Counted from the stretch's first letter, positions 11,067-22,735 are shown. The stretch: DNA of 64,000 nucleotides from Amborella trichopoda (GCF_000471905.2 NW_006498507.1:2645278-2709277), one strand, 5' to 3'. Program-made: numbers and translations. The notes: a model not told the origin generated them from the letters alone.

Positions 11067-12599
11067 TACAAAAAAAGTACTCCCAAATTGCAGGGACAAA
11101 CAACTCCATTGTGAAACACACGCTATCACTGCGGATCTCACACTACAATAAGGCCTAATAACCCAACCAAACCGCACTAAGAATTGTCAAAGAAAATCAT
11201 TACAAACCCTCTATTACCCACTCAAGCCTCACTATCAGACACCCCATAAAATATGTATCCCTCCTGTACTGATTTTCTAGGTTGGGATTAGGTCAGTATA
11301 TAAAAAACTCGAAAACGACATCCAATTGAAAAACCAGAAAAACATAGTGTTGAGAAGGATGATAGAGACTTGCAATCAGCAAATAAGACATGAAAACAAA
11401 AAGATTGGTCAATAGAGAAGTATGAGTGGGAGATCATCGAGTGAAAGTCCAAGGCAAGAGAGGAGAGAAGAAAGAGTGGAGGATCCGTGCTCTAACAACC
11501 CCTAAGATATTGTATCTAATTAATCATTGGAACCTCGATGGGATGAAGAGAAAACCGCAACAAGGCTCACTAACTAAAGGCTACGCCCTATCTTAGGCAT
11601 CAACCTAAGTTATATGATAATACGGGTCTTCTAAGTCCTCAAGGCCCAAGTGACACCATGAACTAGACATGGAGCTCTAATAACTGATAAATCTCATCTT
11701 AAGCATTAACCTACTTTGGGTTGAGGAAAGTTGAAGGGAAGGAGATGAGATGAGATCGATTGTCGAGAAGAGCTCATCGACAAAAGGTTGCACGGGCGAG
11801 GCGAAAGGAGATGAAAAAGCAAAGGTATGGGAAGAGGGAGGGGTCGGGCGAAAACATGTTTATCTCGTACAAAAAACCGCAAGAGCACTAGCTAAAGACC
11901 AAACAAAAAGGGAAAAAATGAGAGATAGAGAGAGAGCACGAAATTAAAATTAAGGGAAATAAAAACAAAATGATAGAGAAAAGTAGGGAAAGAGATAGGA
12001 GGGAAAGCCAGAGAGAAAGGGATTTAGCAGGTCAAGAGAGAAACGATAGAGAAGCCCACCACAACAAATACAAAAGCAAAACCAAAGAACTAAGAAACTA
12101 AAACCGATGAATGAACTAATAACTCAAGGAATACAACAAAAAGAAATGGCAAACCACTAAGCAAGGAAGATGAAGAAGAACCCAAATGATAATAGGAAGA
12201 AGAAAAAGGAAGGGGTAGGGAAAGAGGAAGAAAGAGAGCAGAGAAGGAAAAACCCAAGGGGAGGGAAAAAAGATGAAACATAAAAGCACGAATAAAATAA
12301 AAGTAAAAACTTATATCTAGGTAGAAAACCTCATATCTAAGAGGAGAAACACAAATCGGGGCTAAAAACCTCAAATTAAAGAAGAATAAACATATAAAAA
12401 AGAGGAGAAGCTGATATCTATGGTGTCACCTTCAGGCGACAGGCCACAGAACTACAGCAAGACGCAGATCAAAGGTAGCATGAGAGGAGAAATTTAAGAA
12501 GACAACAGAAAAAAGGAGGAAGGAAAAAAACATAGAAAAGAAAAAAGAAAAAGGTTATTTGTGGCATGGTGGTTGGTACTACTGTTTTTCAAATCGTTT
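11067..12599. other. Purine-rich intergenic DNA
   Basis: No gene supported. From about 11750 to 12560 the plus strand is markedly purine-rich (GGAGGGAAAG, GAAGAGAGAG), which creates opposite-strand reading frames rich in Ser, Leu and Phe that should not be taken as proteins. The purine-rich block may be a decayed retroelement interior. Confidence 0.4.
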
Positions 12600-12720
12600 T
12601 TTTGAAAATGAGTACACAAGAATTTACTAGGTTCGGCCGATTGGGCCTACATCCACAAAGAGAGAATTAATTTGTATTATTATGACCTTTCTATAGCTCC
12701 CTTGTAAAGATATATGGAAT
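12600..12720 (-). mobile_element. LTR relic (U5-like segment)
   Basis: On the minus strand GGATGTAGGCCCAATCGGCC followed by GAACCTAGTAAATTCTTGTG matches the layout common near the end of plant copia LTRs (GTAGGC...GAACCACGTAAAT). The ends cannot be set. Confidence 0.45.
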
Positions 12721-13322
12721 TGTACATGATAACCTTCTATATTGAAAAGTCCTCAATAAGAAACAATGCAAAGTGATTTAGAAAAGCTGGCTGATATGCG
12801 GATATCACTGATACACCAGACTGTCTTAACAATATGTATCAATAAAAAAGGAAGAAGGAAAAAAACCACAGGGATCGTTGATGGACTTCGTCGCCGGTGG
12901 AGGATGGTAGCCGGAGTAGGAGAACAGTCGCCAACAAATGATACATGAACAAAGGATTGATCTGACCTTTCGAAGAGTTTATTAGCATGTCCCAAATTGT
13001 CATACATTAATAAAGGAATGCTTGGGTAACGAACTTGAGCAGAACCTCCAAGCTATTCCTTATTAACGTTAGAGGGTTTAGAGAGATGTTAATAAATTAT
13101 ATAAAACACAAGTGCTACCATTTTATATGAAGGATGCATGGGATATATGGATGTATGGGTGTTTTATGTTTACTAACAGTTGCTTAGCACTCTGTCTCAA
13201 TCTCTTTAATCTCTTCAGTCATAGAATCACTTATCAAGATAATTTAAAGGTTTCGGCTTCAAAATCGTTTTCAAGCTGGACTCGTGATATCTTATTTGAA
13301 ATTGTTGAACTATAGTTTTGTA

Positions 13323-13603
13323 GGAAAAAATTTATATAGAGCCAAGGCTCTAAACATCAAATTAGAGCCCACCTCAAAAATTTCACCGGACGAGGTTGTT
13401 TTGATGCCAAAATATCTTCAAATTGATCATCTCGACATCAAGATGCATGGACATGAGAAAAAAATGGATTTCAAGTTTTGGAAATAATGTATCTTGTGAC
13501 GTATTTTTCGACCATCAATTTTCAATATTTTCAAGTTTTCGTAGATATGCTATATCTACACTTCTTTAAATTTTATAATTAAAGATGAAAATATATTTTA
13601 AGG
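13323..13603 (-). mobile_element. MITE, subfamily A, truncated
   Basis: Starts GGAAAAAATTTATATAGAGC, includes GGCTCTAAACATCAAATTAG and ATCTCGACATCAAGATGC, and breaks off after ATATTTTAAGGC at about 13603. The last 90 bp present in full copies are missing. Confidence 0.75.
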
Positions 13604-13700
13604 CTTCTCTTTCTCTATAATATCTTCTCTCTAGAAATATTTAGAGTCAGTAGATAAGTTAGCACATTGTGTACTTTTATGTGCTAGACCATTTCATAAG

Positions 13701-14109
13701 GGGTGGGGGGTGGGGGGTGGGGTTTGCGTGAGGTTGTAACCTTAAACAATCTAATTAAGACACACTTCTAAATTTTATCATAAATATCAGTTTTAGATAA
13801 AAAAAATTTAGGATAGTTTAAGAATCTATTTTCATCTCTAATTATAAAATTTTTAACTCTAAAAATGGTTCAAATCAAGTAGATCTATAAACACATAAAA
13901 ATCTTGAAAATGGACAGTCCAGATGATGAGTTGCAAGATACACTATTTTTAGGACTCAAAATCCCTTTTTCTTTTCATATTCATATATCTCGACATCGAG
14001 ATGATCAATTCGAGGGTTTTCCAAGATCCAAACAGCCTTTTAAGATGGATTTTTAAAGTGCATCTTTAATTCTACATTTCAAGGCTGCAATCTTATATAA
14101 ACTTTTTCC
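13701..14109 (+). mobile_element. Mutator-like MITE, subfamily B, perfect 9-bp TSD
   Basis: Flanked by TTTCATAAG on both sides (13692-13700 and 14110-14118). The start is GGGTGGGGGGTGGGGGGTGG, an expansion of the usual GGGTG terminus, then TTTGCGTGAGGTTGTAACC. It carries CTCGACATCGAGATGATC near 13990 and ends TATAAACTTTTTCC. This copy gives the cleanest evidence for a Mutator-type target duplication. Confidence 0.85.
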
Positions 14110-14449
14110 TTTCATAAGGACTATAAATAGGTGTCTTAAGATTTTAAGTCCGCGTGGGTGACAACTGTGTAAAAATAGAGTAACAAAACGTGTGTAGTCC
14201 CACTGGTGTAAACGATTCTACTGGAATAGAACAGTTGTCCTTGTCTATAGAGTTCCTCTTCCATTAATCTATAATATAAAATTTATTATTCCTTCTATTT
14301 TTCCATCTGATTCTACAAATTTTGATATCAAACTCAAGTTGCTCCAAATGACCCTTATTATAAGTCCTTACTATTGCTGTGTACGGAAGTTCTAAGCTCG
14401 ATAAGTTGATTTTTGGCAAATAAAGTAAGAAAAATAAAACATAAAACAC

Positions 14450-14560
14450 ATACCACAAGAACATAAATATTTATGTGGCTCACCCCAGAAGAGTCCACGG
14501 GCACGGCAAACAGAAATCTACTATACGAATGAAAGTTACATCAAATATTTGGAACAAACC
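14450..14560 (-). mobile_element. LTR relic (U5-like segment)
   Basis: On the minus strand GTGGACTCTTCTGGGGTGAG then CCACATAAATATTTATG has the same order as the U5 segments at 12600 and in the solo LTR at 29431. Boundaries are unclear; the element may span about 14180-14920. Confidence 0.4.
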
Positions 14561-14922
14561 TCGACAAAAACCTAAGTCGAGCAAACCCTTTTAAACAACT
14601 CTTCATTCATTCTCTTTACTTTTGGCAACCATTATCGACAATACCAGATAAAGATGCGAGAGCAACGAGAAACTGACTTTCTCTCTAACTAAAAAGGAAA
14701 CCACCCAAAATCTCAATGTGAACCGCTTCTCTGTAAGAAACAAGCCTTTCAATATTCGAGAGTCTAAAAGAGGTACCATCACAATGTTTCCGTCCAAAAA
14801 AAGCTCTTTTCTCTCTAAAGGGAAATCTTGTGTCTTTTGCACGTATGAGCAAAGGACGAGTACATTCTCAATTCAGACCTTAGAACAATCATTTCCGTCT
14901 AAAGTAACTATGTCATAGAGGA

Positions 14923-15010
14923 AAAATGCCAAGTTTGAGAGAGAAAATAAAGAAAGGAGCATAAAAAAATGCCTAGTTTGAGACAGAAAATAAAGAAGGG
15001 AGCATATTTC
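14923..15010. repeat. Tandem duplication, about 44-bp unit
   Basis: AAAATGCCAAGTTTGAGAGA through AAGGAGCAT is followed at once by a second copy with a few changes (CCTAG, GACAG, AAGGGAGCAT). Confidence 0.75.
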
Positions 15011-15029
15011 AAAAATCACAAAGAGGTCA

Positions 15030-17880
15030 TTGAAGACAATTTTTCCAGTGGTTGAAGAAGAAGATGAAGAAATAACTACAACAGCTAAAGAGATTCAAAT
15101 GAAATTGGTAAATCCGAATCACATTGTTTTATTTGTAAAAATCATTGTAAGATTGTCGATTTAACTATAAAAGATGCGAGTTCCTAATCATTCTCAAATA
15201 GATTTGTGGTATCAACAAAAGAACAAAGCAATTTTTTTGAAAAAAATGATTCGGGCCATTTGTTCTACTCATGCATCAATGCTCAAAAAATTACATATGA
15301 TACTTGGTATCAGGATGGTCGTTGAAGTAACTATATGAGAGGAAATCAAAGTTGTTTTGTTAATATGGTTGAAATAATTCTTCGGTCAAGCTCTGAAATG
15401 GTTAGCTCCAAAATATTGAAAGACAAAGGAGTAATAGTAATAAAGACTAAGGGAAGGTAATCCTAAACTGATTCATGATGTTTTTTATGTTTTCCGACTT
15501 TACTCAAAATCCTTTAAGCATTGGTCAAGTAAATGTGTATTTGATCAATAGAGATGGATGTATGCCTTCTAATAAGAGGAAGTAGCAAACAATAGTACAA
15601 CTGAAAATAGCTCCAAAGAAGGTTTTTTTTCTTGTTATGCATCTATATGAAAATTATGTGTCTTAAGTTCTAAAAATTTTGATGAATCCTTTCTTTGGCA
15701 TATAGGTTTTGGGCATTTAAATTTTAGAAGTCTAAAATTGCTGAAATAAAAAGATATCCGATTAGTCTGCCATCAACAAACAAAGAAGAAAAAATATATT
15801 AAGTTTATATATATAAAAAATTATATAGAATGTCATTCTTTGAGTCATCTTAGAGGGCAAGAGCTCCATTAATATATGTTCACGTAGACATCTATTGGCA
15901 AAACAAAAACTGAATCTTTAATAAAAAAAAAATATTTCACTCTTTTTATAGAGGATTAGAGCAGGATAATTTGGGTATATTTCCACGAACAAAAAATTAG
16001 AAGCATTTTTTGTCTTTACCCAATCCAAATCCCTTGCCAAAAAAACAAAATGGTTTTCCACTGAAAGCCTTGAGGACAAATCGAGGTGGAGAATTTATTT
16101 CAAAAGGATTTTGAAATTTTTGCAAAAAAAAAAAATGGAATTAGAAGCGAATTGACAACAACATATCCTCTACAACAAAATGTCGTAGTAGAGCAAAGAA
16201 ATTGAATAATAGTCAAAACGCTCGGTGTATGTTGAAAATGTAAGAATCTTCCTAATAATTTCTAGGTTGAAGCTGTTAATACTGTGGTTGATAAATAACT
16301 TTCCTACTAAATCTCTTCAAAATAAAATACCTTTTAAGGCCTGTTATAAATAAAAATCGAAGGTAAATCTTTTCAAAGTTTTTGGATGTATTTCTTACCG
16401 TCAATTCCCGAAATAGAGAAAAGTTTGATAAAAAAGGAGAAAAATAAAATTTCATTTGTTATAGTGAGGTTTCTAAAGCTTATTATATCTTTAATCCCAA
16501 ATCAAAGGATTTGGCAATTTCCAGAGGTGTAATATTTGTGAGAAAAGGGAATAGAGCATGAAGGAAAAAACTGGCCAAGCATCAAATAATCTAGAGATTG
16601 GAGAATCAAGCACAAGTTTAGATCGAAGTTTTTTTTCTTGGGGGATCAATAATTCCTTAATGTTCGGGCAAAAAAGTCCAAGCCCAAGTCCTTCAAAATC
16701 AGAGACATCTCCAAGGTACTTCAAAATCAAAGATAGGTCTAAGAAAAGTAATATCTCTTTCAAAATAATATGAATAATGTAATGTTGCCTTTTTTTTCTT
16801 GTGAACTATAAAATTTTGAAGAAGCAGTTGAAGAATAAGTTTGGGGTAAATGCAATGAATGGAGAAATTTTGATTATAAGAAATAAATAATACATAAGAA
16901 TTGGTTAATATGCTGAAAGGAAAAGACATAATTGAACTAAAATAGATTTACAAAATAAAATTTAATTAAAATGTTTGCATTAAAAAAATATAATGCTCAA
17001 ATTGTGACAAACTGCTATTCACAACAACCTAGTATTGATTTCAATAAATCCTTTGCTCTTGTTGCCTGAAGGTAAATCTTTGAACTATCTTGGCCATAGC
17101 TGCCCAATTAAAAATTTAAGTTTTCTAGTTAGATATAAAATCCACATTCTTGAATGGAGAATTGGAGCAAGAAGCATATGTTGAACAACCTTTAGATTTT
17201 ATACAATTAAAAAGGATTTATATGGGTTAAACAAAAATCCACGAGTATGGAATAGTAAAATTGACATCTATTGTTTCCAAAATGGATTTAACCTTAACTA
17301 TATGTAAAAAGGGAAATGAAAATTCCTTCTTGATTGCATGCTTTTATGTGGATGAAGAATTTAAAAAAACAATGATAAAAGAAAATGAAAAGGCCAATCT
17401 GATGTTCATGAAATACTTTCTTGGAATCCAAGTGAAACAATCAACAGGAGAAATTTTGATCTCTCAAAAAAAAAAAGTAGAAGATCTCTTGAAAAAGTTT
17501 AGTATGTCCAATTGCAAACATGTAAGTATTTCAATGGTGGTAAATGAAAAACTCCTCACAAATATGATGGGGCTGAAAAGACTAGGGCATCAATTATTGA
17601 AGCTTAATTGGTAACTTAATTTATCTAACTAACATGAGGGAAGATATTGTGGATGCAGTCAACATTATTTTCATGTTTATAAATGGGTTAAGTCAGCTTC
17701 ACTTTGCAATAGCAAAAAGACTTTTGAGATATGTCCAAGTTATAAAGGAATTCAGAATCAAATATGTAGTTGAAAATGAGATTAATCTAGCAGAATTTTC
17801 TAATATTGTTTGAGCAAGTTCAATTGGTGATCGGAAAAATACTTCGGGCTATATATTCCATCTAGGGCAAAGGTAGTGCA
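15030..17880 (+). pseudogene. Decayed Ty1/copia polyprotein
   Basis: Pieces of a copia gag-pol occur in the right order, broken by many stops and frameshifts. A residual zinc-knuckle piece lies near 15115. A DTWYQDGR / NYMRGNQ segment at about 15300-15350 matches the copia protease start. LWHIGFGHLNFRSLKLL at about 15700 is the pre-integrase block, and ALRTNRGGEFISKGF near 16065 the integrase core. The RT C-terminal part at 17261-17614 includes MKYFLGIQVKQS and ISQKKKVEDLLKKF. YLTNMREDIVDAVN to FAIAKRLLRYVQ (about 17620-17740) and DRKNTSGYIFHLGQ (about 17830-17870) are from the RNase H region. No LTRs or primer site belonging to it are visible. It ends abruptly near 17880, about 440 bp before the first N run. 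It is dead. Confidence 0.88.
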
Positions 17881-18321
17881 TGGGTTGTCGATGAACTTGA
17901 GAATGACTGAACTTATCGAAGTTGGGTGTTCAATTGATCAAATCAAGGAGGACCTCCTCTATGGGATGTGGCATTAATAGGTTGCGTTGTGCCTAAGATT
18001 CCCATTGTTAGCCTTCCAAAACTTTTTTGGACTCCTAAAAGGCTAAATGCCTTAGTTAACCCGCCCTAGCCAATTTACCCATATATGTATAGAAAAAATA
18101 TTTTTGCATTTTGGGGGATAGAATTCGACATTAGCATGCATCAAACATCCGGATGGATGTGAAAAAGTGGTGGTCCCACCAAAAAAAAAGTCTAGAACTA
18201 TTCTGCAAAAATATTTTTAAAAATTTTAAAATTTAATTTTATTACATTTTAATGATCCTCGTGTTAGAGATTATATATTCTTAAAAATTGGATTCAAAAT
18301 CCAACTCAAAAATCGATGATA
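17881..18321. other. Spacer between copia relic and virus block
   Basis: No feature recognised. It is AT-rich towards the gap and stops at the 20-base N run. Confidence 0.4.
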
Positions 18322-18341
18322 NNNNNNNNNNNNNNNNNNNN
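18322..18341. other. Assembly gap, 20 N
   Basis: Twenty unresolved bases at the left edge of the pararetrovirus. The sequence to the right starts inside an RNase H domain, so the gap may hide more virus sequence and its junction with host DNA. Confidence 0.99.
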
Positions 18342-18546
18342 ATTCTTTCTCATACGTACTGATTGCAAAAGTGCACGAGATATACTCGTCAAAGATGTAA
18401 AAAACTTAGTCTTTAAACAAATTTTTGTTAAATGGCAAGCTATTTTATCTGCTTTTGATTTTACTATCGAACATTTGAAAGGTTCTTTTAATCACTTTCC
18501 TAACTTTTTAACTCGTGAATTTTTGCGGGGAAGGCAAAAAGGTTAA
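18342..18546 (+). pseudogene. Pararetroviral RNase H, C-terminal end
   Basis: The frame opens at the N gap and reads through FFLIRTDCKSARDIL, FVKWQAILSAFDFTIEHLKG and FPNFLTREFL. This is the closing part of a caulimovirid RNase H domain: the last conserved Asp in RTD, then the W-Q-A-I-L and LTREFL signatures. It would be the C-terminus of the polyprotein. The upstream part is lost in the gap. Confidence 0.85.
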
Positions 18547-19680
18547 CGAAGAAATCCAGTTACCACTTGCTATAGAATTATTCAATATGAATACAAATAC
18601 TTCCAATAAAGGAAAAACAATCATGGACATTGTTCCATCTCAAACCCCCGGATCTCCTATATTGTGCTATCCACCTTTATCCCCAAACAGACCATTGGTA
18701 ATATATCCAGAATTCTCTACCCAAGATAGCCCCAGTCAATCTCCAGTGTTTGTTCAGTCACCAATACCAAATAAAAATCCTTCTATCGGAATATCTCAAT
18801 ATAAAGAAACTGTCTTCCTGATAGATTCCATTATAGAACCAGAACATTTGACTTATGAACCCCAAACACTTGCCAGTACTTACCTCATTAATAACCTGAA
18901 GCCATCAAACAGAAATAAAACACGAGAATGGTTTGAAGCCATCTTGTTAGAAACATGTTCTATTACTCTGATACATTTTTATCAAAAAAATACAAAAATA
19001 ATAGCATATTCCAAATTTCAGATACGAAAAATATTATCTTATAGAGAATGGGGAACTGACCCACAGAGAGGGAAGAAGTTACAAGCATTAGAGTTCCAAA
19101 ATAAATATTATAAATATTCTGATTATATTGATGCTTGGAATAAAGTATTTGCCTACCAAAATATTAATATTTCTCACTCGTGGTTTACTCAATTTAAAAT
19201 GCCTATTCTTGAAACATTTCTTAACTGGTTTAAGAACTGGTTCATGACATGGGGATCAGATTCTCAAATTCTTCCTAAGGATCTATAAATTTCTCGAGAA
19301 AAGTTTGTAGAATTCAATGGGAAAGACCCAAATATCGACTACACTTATACTTCATGGCTATTTACCAAATACCATGGATAATGAAGTGGCAATATGTAAT
19401 ATCTAACAATATAGTTAATACTTTTAAATACATCCCAAGATTGGGAAAGAAAATATTTGTTAAGTGGTAGGATATTTTTGAGAACAAGACCCTTAACCCA
19501 GACTGCATAAAAATAAAGAGAATACCGGGTCAAGCCCAATAAGAAAACCCAAATGCTCTTTCTGAATATATTACTAGAATGAAGAAACAAAACCCTTTAG
19601 GCACCAAAGAAGAGCTGCAGAAACATCTGCTGCAAATGATAGAAGAAGAAGTCGAACAATAATCATCATCACAAAATGAA
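18515..19680 (+). pseudogene. Downstream ORF of the pararetrovirus, copy 1
   Basis: The ORF starts in a different frame overlapping the RNase H end and stays open for 257 codons (to 19288), then continues through stops and frameshifts to about 19680. Visible features are a Pro/Ser-rich N-terminal part (residues about 30-90), a conserved block with LIDSIIEPEHLTYEPQTLAS, ILSYREWGTDPQRGKK and KYYKYSDYIDAWNKVFAYQN, and further on IPWIMKWQY and KIFVKWWDIF in shifted frames. The C-terminal tail is acidic and Gln/Glu-rich. A similar ORF follows RNase H in petuvirus-like endogenous elements, at the position of the viroplasmin/transactivator of other caulimovirids. Its biochemical function is unknown to me. 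The copy at 22719-23640 is nearly identical over its conserved part. Confidence 0.7.
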
Positions 19681-19739
19681 GATATTGATGATTATCGTAT
19701 GGAAGAGGGAGACTGTAAGGAAATTCAATATCCACCAGA

Positions 19740-20500
19740 CCTCTTGCACTAAGAGCCCGAAGCCATGGCCCGAAAGCAGCAATAATTCAATAAGCATAAT
19801 AGGTCCCACAAAAAGATGCTTCTAGAACTACCTGCTAGTTGTCCACCTGTCATAAAAGACAAAGCCCACCGACATCAAATTACTGTGCAAGATTCTGCCG
19901 TACAAAGTGGCCGACATCAATCACTGTTCAAGATTCCTCCATACATAATGGCAGACAGAAATCACTATTCACGTTTTTCTTTAAGTCCCATCTCTTTTCT
20001 TTACGTCCTATCTTAATCCTATTGCTTACTTTCCAGCTGGTTCTTCTTTATCCTCTTCGCCTATATAAAAGCCTCTCCTCTCATTCAGAAGGCAGGCAAA
20101 ACATCACAGAGTTAGCCTTCTTTTCTCATCTCTAAGTCCCTTCTTCTTCTTCTCTCCTCTTGTATTCCAGTTTGTTCTTATCATCCTAGTTCTTCCTTCC
20201 AGACCAGCTGATCCAGCAACTGCTACTCTCTATTTTAGGCAAGTTCTTGTTTAAAAGTAAGATCTCTTCTGGTCGAAGCTATTAGCCTAATCATTTCTAA
20301 CCTGTTTTCTCTATCTATCAATTTCCTGGTGTTGCCTTCTATCATTCTTCTTAGTTTACTTCACTCTTCTTGGTTTGCTTAAAACTAGATAAGACTGTAA
20401 ACAGCTGTGTAGTGATGTGTGATTGTAATAGTTTGCCGTCATTCTACCCTGATGAATGGAAGCTTTTCACAAGCTTCTGCATATGTAATTTGTAAGTTTT
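19740..20500 (+). promoter_or_regulatory. Pararetroviral intergenic promoter region
   Basis: Non-coding DNA between the downstream ORF and the poly(A) region. It holds TATATAAAAG at 20062-20071 with a TC-rich stretch before and after, the usual arrangement of a caulimovirid full-length-transcript promoter. Transcription would be expected to start about 25-35 bases after the TATA box, near CACAGAGTTAGCC (20104). A short hairpin, GAAGCTT-TTCAC-AAGCTTC, lies at 20459-20477. Confidence 0.65.
20062..20071 (+). promoter_or_regulatory. TATA box of the pararetroviral promoter
   Basis: TATATAAAAG, inside a pyrimidine-rich context, is the best TATA match in the intergenic region and is correctly placed upstream of the poly(A) signal and primer site. 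Confidence 0.7.
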
Positions 20501-20508
20501 TATTAGTT

Positions 20509-20633
20509 TGTAATATCATTTCTACATATTGCTTGTAGGATTGTAATATCAATTCTGTACTTAGTAATATCATTTATGTCCTCTGTAATATCATTTCTGT
20601 ACTTTGTAATATCATCTCTGTAATGCAAATAAA
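20509..20633 (+). terminator. Pararetroviral poly(A) signal with TGTAATATC repeats
   Basis: AATAAA at 20628-20633 is preceded by about five tandem, diverged copies of TGTAATATCATTTCTGTAC. UUUGUA motifs upstream of AAUAAA are known to strengthen CaMV poly(A) processing, and three TTTGTAA motifs occur here. It lies about 530 bases after the likely start site, longer than the usual caulimovirid terminal redundancy. Confidence 0.7.
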
Positions 20634-20749
20634 GTTTATTGTTAATACAAATATATTTGGTACAACTTATACAAGTTGGATTTTGATTGATATTTCTCCT
20701 ATTCCTATTTTATTAATAGTACTCCTTTTAATCTATCAAGGTTATATTA

Positions 20750-20808
20750 GATTATTAGCATAACTAGATATCTCTATACGATTATTAGCATAACTAGATA
20801 TCTCTATC
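20750..20808 (+). repeat. 30-bp tandem duplication before the primer site
   Basis: ATTATTAGCATAACTAGATA with TCTCTATACG occurs twice in a row, 32 bases upstream of the tRNA-Met primer-binding site. Confidence 0.85.
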
Positions 20809-20840
20809 CGCCTCTGTGTTTTTATAGATCCTGGTTCATG

Positions 20841-20858
20841 TGGTATCAGAGCCATGTT
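20841..20858 (+). other. tRNA-Met primer-binding site of the pararetrovirus
   Basis: TGGTATCAGAGCCATGTT is the expected complement of the 3' end of plant initiator tRNA-Met, the minus-strand DNA primer in Caulimoviridae. It lies after the promoter and poly(A) region and before the movement-protein segment, which is the genome order of this family. Confidence 0.88.
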
Positions 20859-21119
20859 AAGTTGCTAAGTTTTTACCAATAGTGCATTACAACGTGACTA
20901 TAATAGCTTAGGAGTTAGGAATCTGAAATTTTACCATTTTAAGAGTTAGTCCGAGAGTTAAGCTGCTTGACGCCCAGGCCAACAGACCGTTAAGGCCAGG
21001 AAGAGCCGCTGAGGTCAGAAGTGCCATAAGAGATTGTCTATAGCATTATCCGTAACTCTAAAATAGAAAGTTTTATCAGAAACCTAGCAAATAAGACATT
21101 ACCGTCAACTAGTAATACA

Positions 21120-21987
21120 CTAAGGGTTAAAAACAAAGAAGAGATAATCATAAAAAATATCGAAAAACAAATTGAAAACTGAAATATTCCCAAAGTTCCA
21201 ATAACTGATATATATAAAAAGGGGTCCTTCAAATTTCAAACAGGATATGCCATAAAAACTATGGAACAAAGTTTATCTGTTACTAATGAGCAAGAAACTT
21301 TTCAGTTATTATCAAATAAAATGATAAAATCTCATATAGAAAAGAATTATAATTATCTACACATAGGATTAATATAGGTAGCAGTCAAACCATTAACTAG
21401 ATTAGGGTTAAATACGTCAATATTATTATGTTGAAGGGATAATAGACAATCAATTTACTGATTCACTCGTAGGAATAGTAGAATCTAGTTTGTGTAGTGG
21501 CCCTGTTTATTTCAATTGTTTTCCTAATTTCTCAGTCTCTCTAAGTGACCCAAATCTACTTAAGGTATTAACATTAAATAGGAAAACACAAGGATTTGAT
21601 ATGAATCCAGGATCGCAGAATATAGCTATCATATATAGACTTTGTTATAAAGTAATGAATATACTAAGTCCAAACGTCTTACATATAGATACTAAAGGAC
21701 ATACAGTCTTCTTTCAGACAAATATAGAAAAGTCTAATACCGTAATACCAAAAACAATAAACTGGTCTCAAATAACACTACCAAAAACATGGTATCTAAA
21801 CGACGAAAATCAGCATTATAAAACTCATACAAATAAAACTCCACAACAAATTATTGAACATCCTACTGGAGAAATAGAAATACAATTCAACCCAGTAAGA
21901 AATACTAGACTTAAAGTACTAGATGATGGAGCTATAAGACCACCTGTGAAAAGATTAAATATCCCTTCTAGATACTCGACTTCGTAA
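21120..21987 (+). pseudogene. Pararetroviral movement protein, copy 1
   Basis: A 30K-superfamily movement protein broken by stops near 21180 and 21376 and by a frameshift near 21430. Recognisable pieces are NIPKVPITDIYKKGSF (about 21183), NYNYLHIGLI (about 21350), PLTRLGLN (about 21393), then the long open stretch from 21490 with GPVYFNCFPNFSVSL and GFDMNPGSQNIAIIYRLCYK. The tail includes IEKSNTVIPKTINWSQI. Family role: tubule formation and cell-to-cell transport of virus through plasmodesmata. Copy 2 is at 23746-24376. Confidence 0.82.
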
Positions 21988-22080
21988 ATACCTCAAAACG
22001 AGCCCATAATAGAAAGATTATCCAGAACCAATAGTAATATCCATCTACCACTTTATAAAACTTCATAACCTTCTCTCTCC

Positions 22081-22628
22081 GATGTAGACTTTCAGATTCA
22101 AACCCTGCAAGAAGAAAAAAGAGTAGATTTAGAATATATAAAAGATGATTATTTATCAGATCAAAATATAGAAATAAGAAACTAGTATTTAAAAAATTTA
22201 TCTAAAAAATTAATATATGCATGTCATAAACAATATAATACATTTTTACAAAGAGAAAAACAAACAATAGGATTCTTTGAGTGGTTACGAACAACCTTTG
22301 AAGAAAAAGGTCGTCATTTGCCAACTTTTGAAATTAATACTTTAGAAAACCAGTATCAAACCTTCCATACTCCTGAAGGAGAAACTATTCAAAGTATACA
22401 TCCTCCTGAAAATACCCTTATAATCAAAGGACCAAAAGATAAACAAGACTCTAAAGCTTCACCCTATAAAATTAGTTCCTGGAGAATACATTCATAAAGT
22501 AGAAATAATTCTTCATATAGTAGAACAAAATAACTACGCTAATTTATACTTACAATCTTTAGGAAAGCAAGCTACGCGAATAGAAAATATAATAAGACAG
22601 CCTCAAAACCAATTGAAGAAAAGAAAAA
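22081..22628 (+). pseudogene. Region between movement and coat protein, copy 1
   Basis: Broken coding sequence matching 24541-25100 of copy 2: DVDFQIQTLQEEKRVDLEYI, FFEWLRTTFEEKGRHLPTFE, then IHPPENTLIIKG. It breaks off after about 22628, where an inverted RT fragment is joined. Function of this linker part of the polyprotein is not known to me. Confidence 0.65.
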
Positions 22629-22735
22629 GGAAATAATGTTTTCTGAAAAGATTAGAACGTCATCTATATAAACTATCATGAATTTTATATATCGATTAAA
22701 TACATCATTCATTATTTTTTGAAATGTAAAGAACC
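22628..22735 (-). pseudogene. Inverted RT fragment with YIDD active site
   Basis: On the minus strand about 36 codons read FFTFQKIMNDVFNRYIKFMI then VYIDDVLIFSEN, the RT catalytic box. YIDD is encoded at 22659-22670. It is wedged between two plus-strand segments (coat-protein linker on the left, downstream ORF on the right) and has no RT sequence around it. Confidence 0.85.

Noticed and set aside
11750-12560. Long minus-strand Leu/Ser/Phe-rich frames.
   Set aside because: They come from a purine-rich plus strand with low complexity and have no domain.
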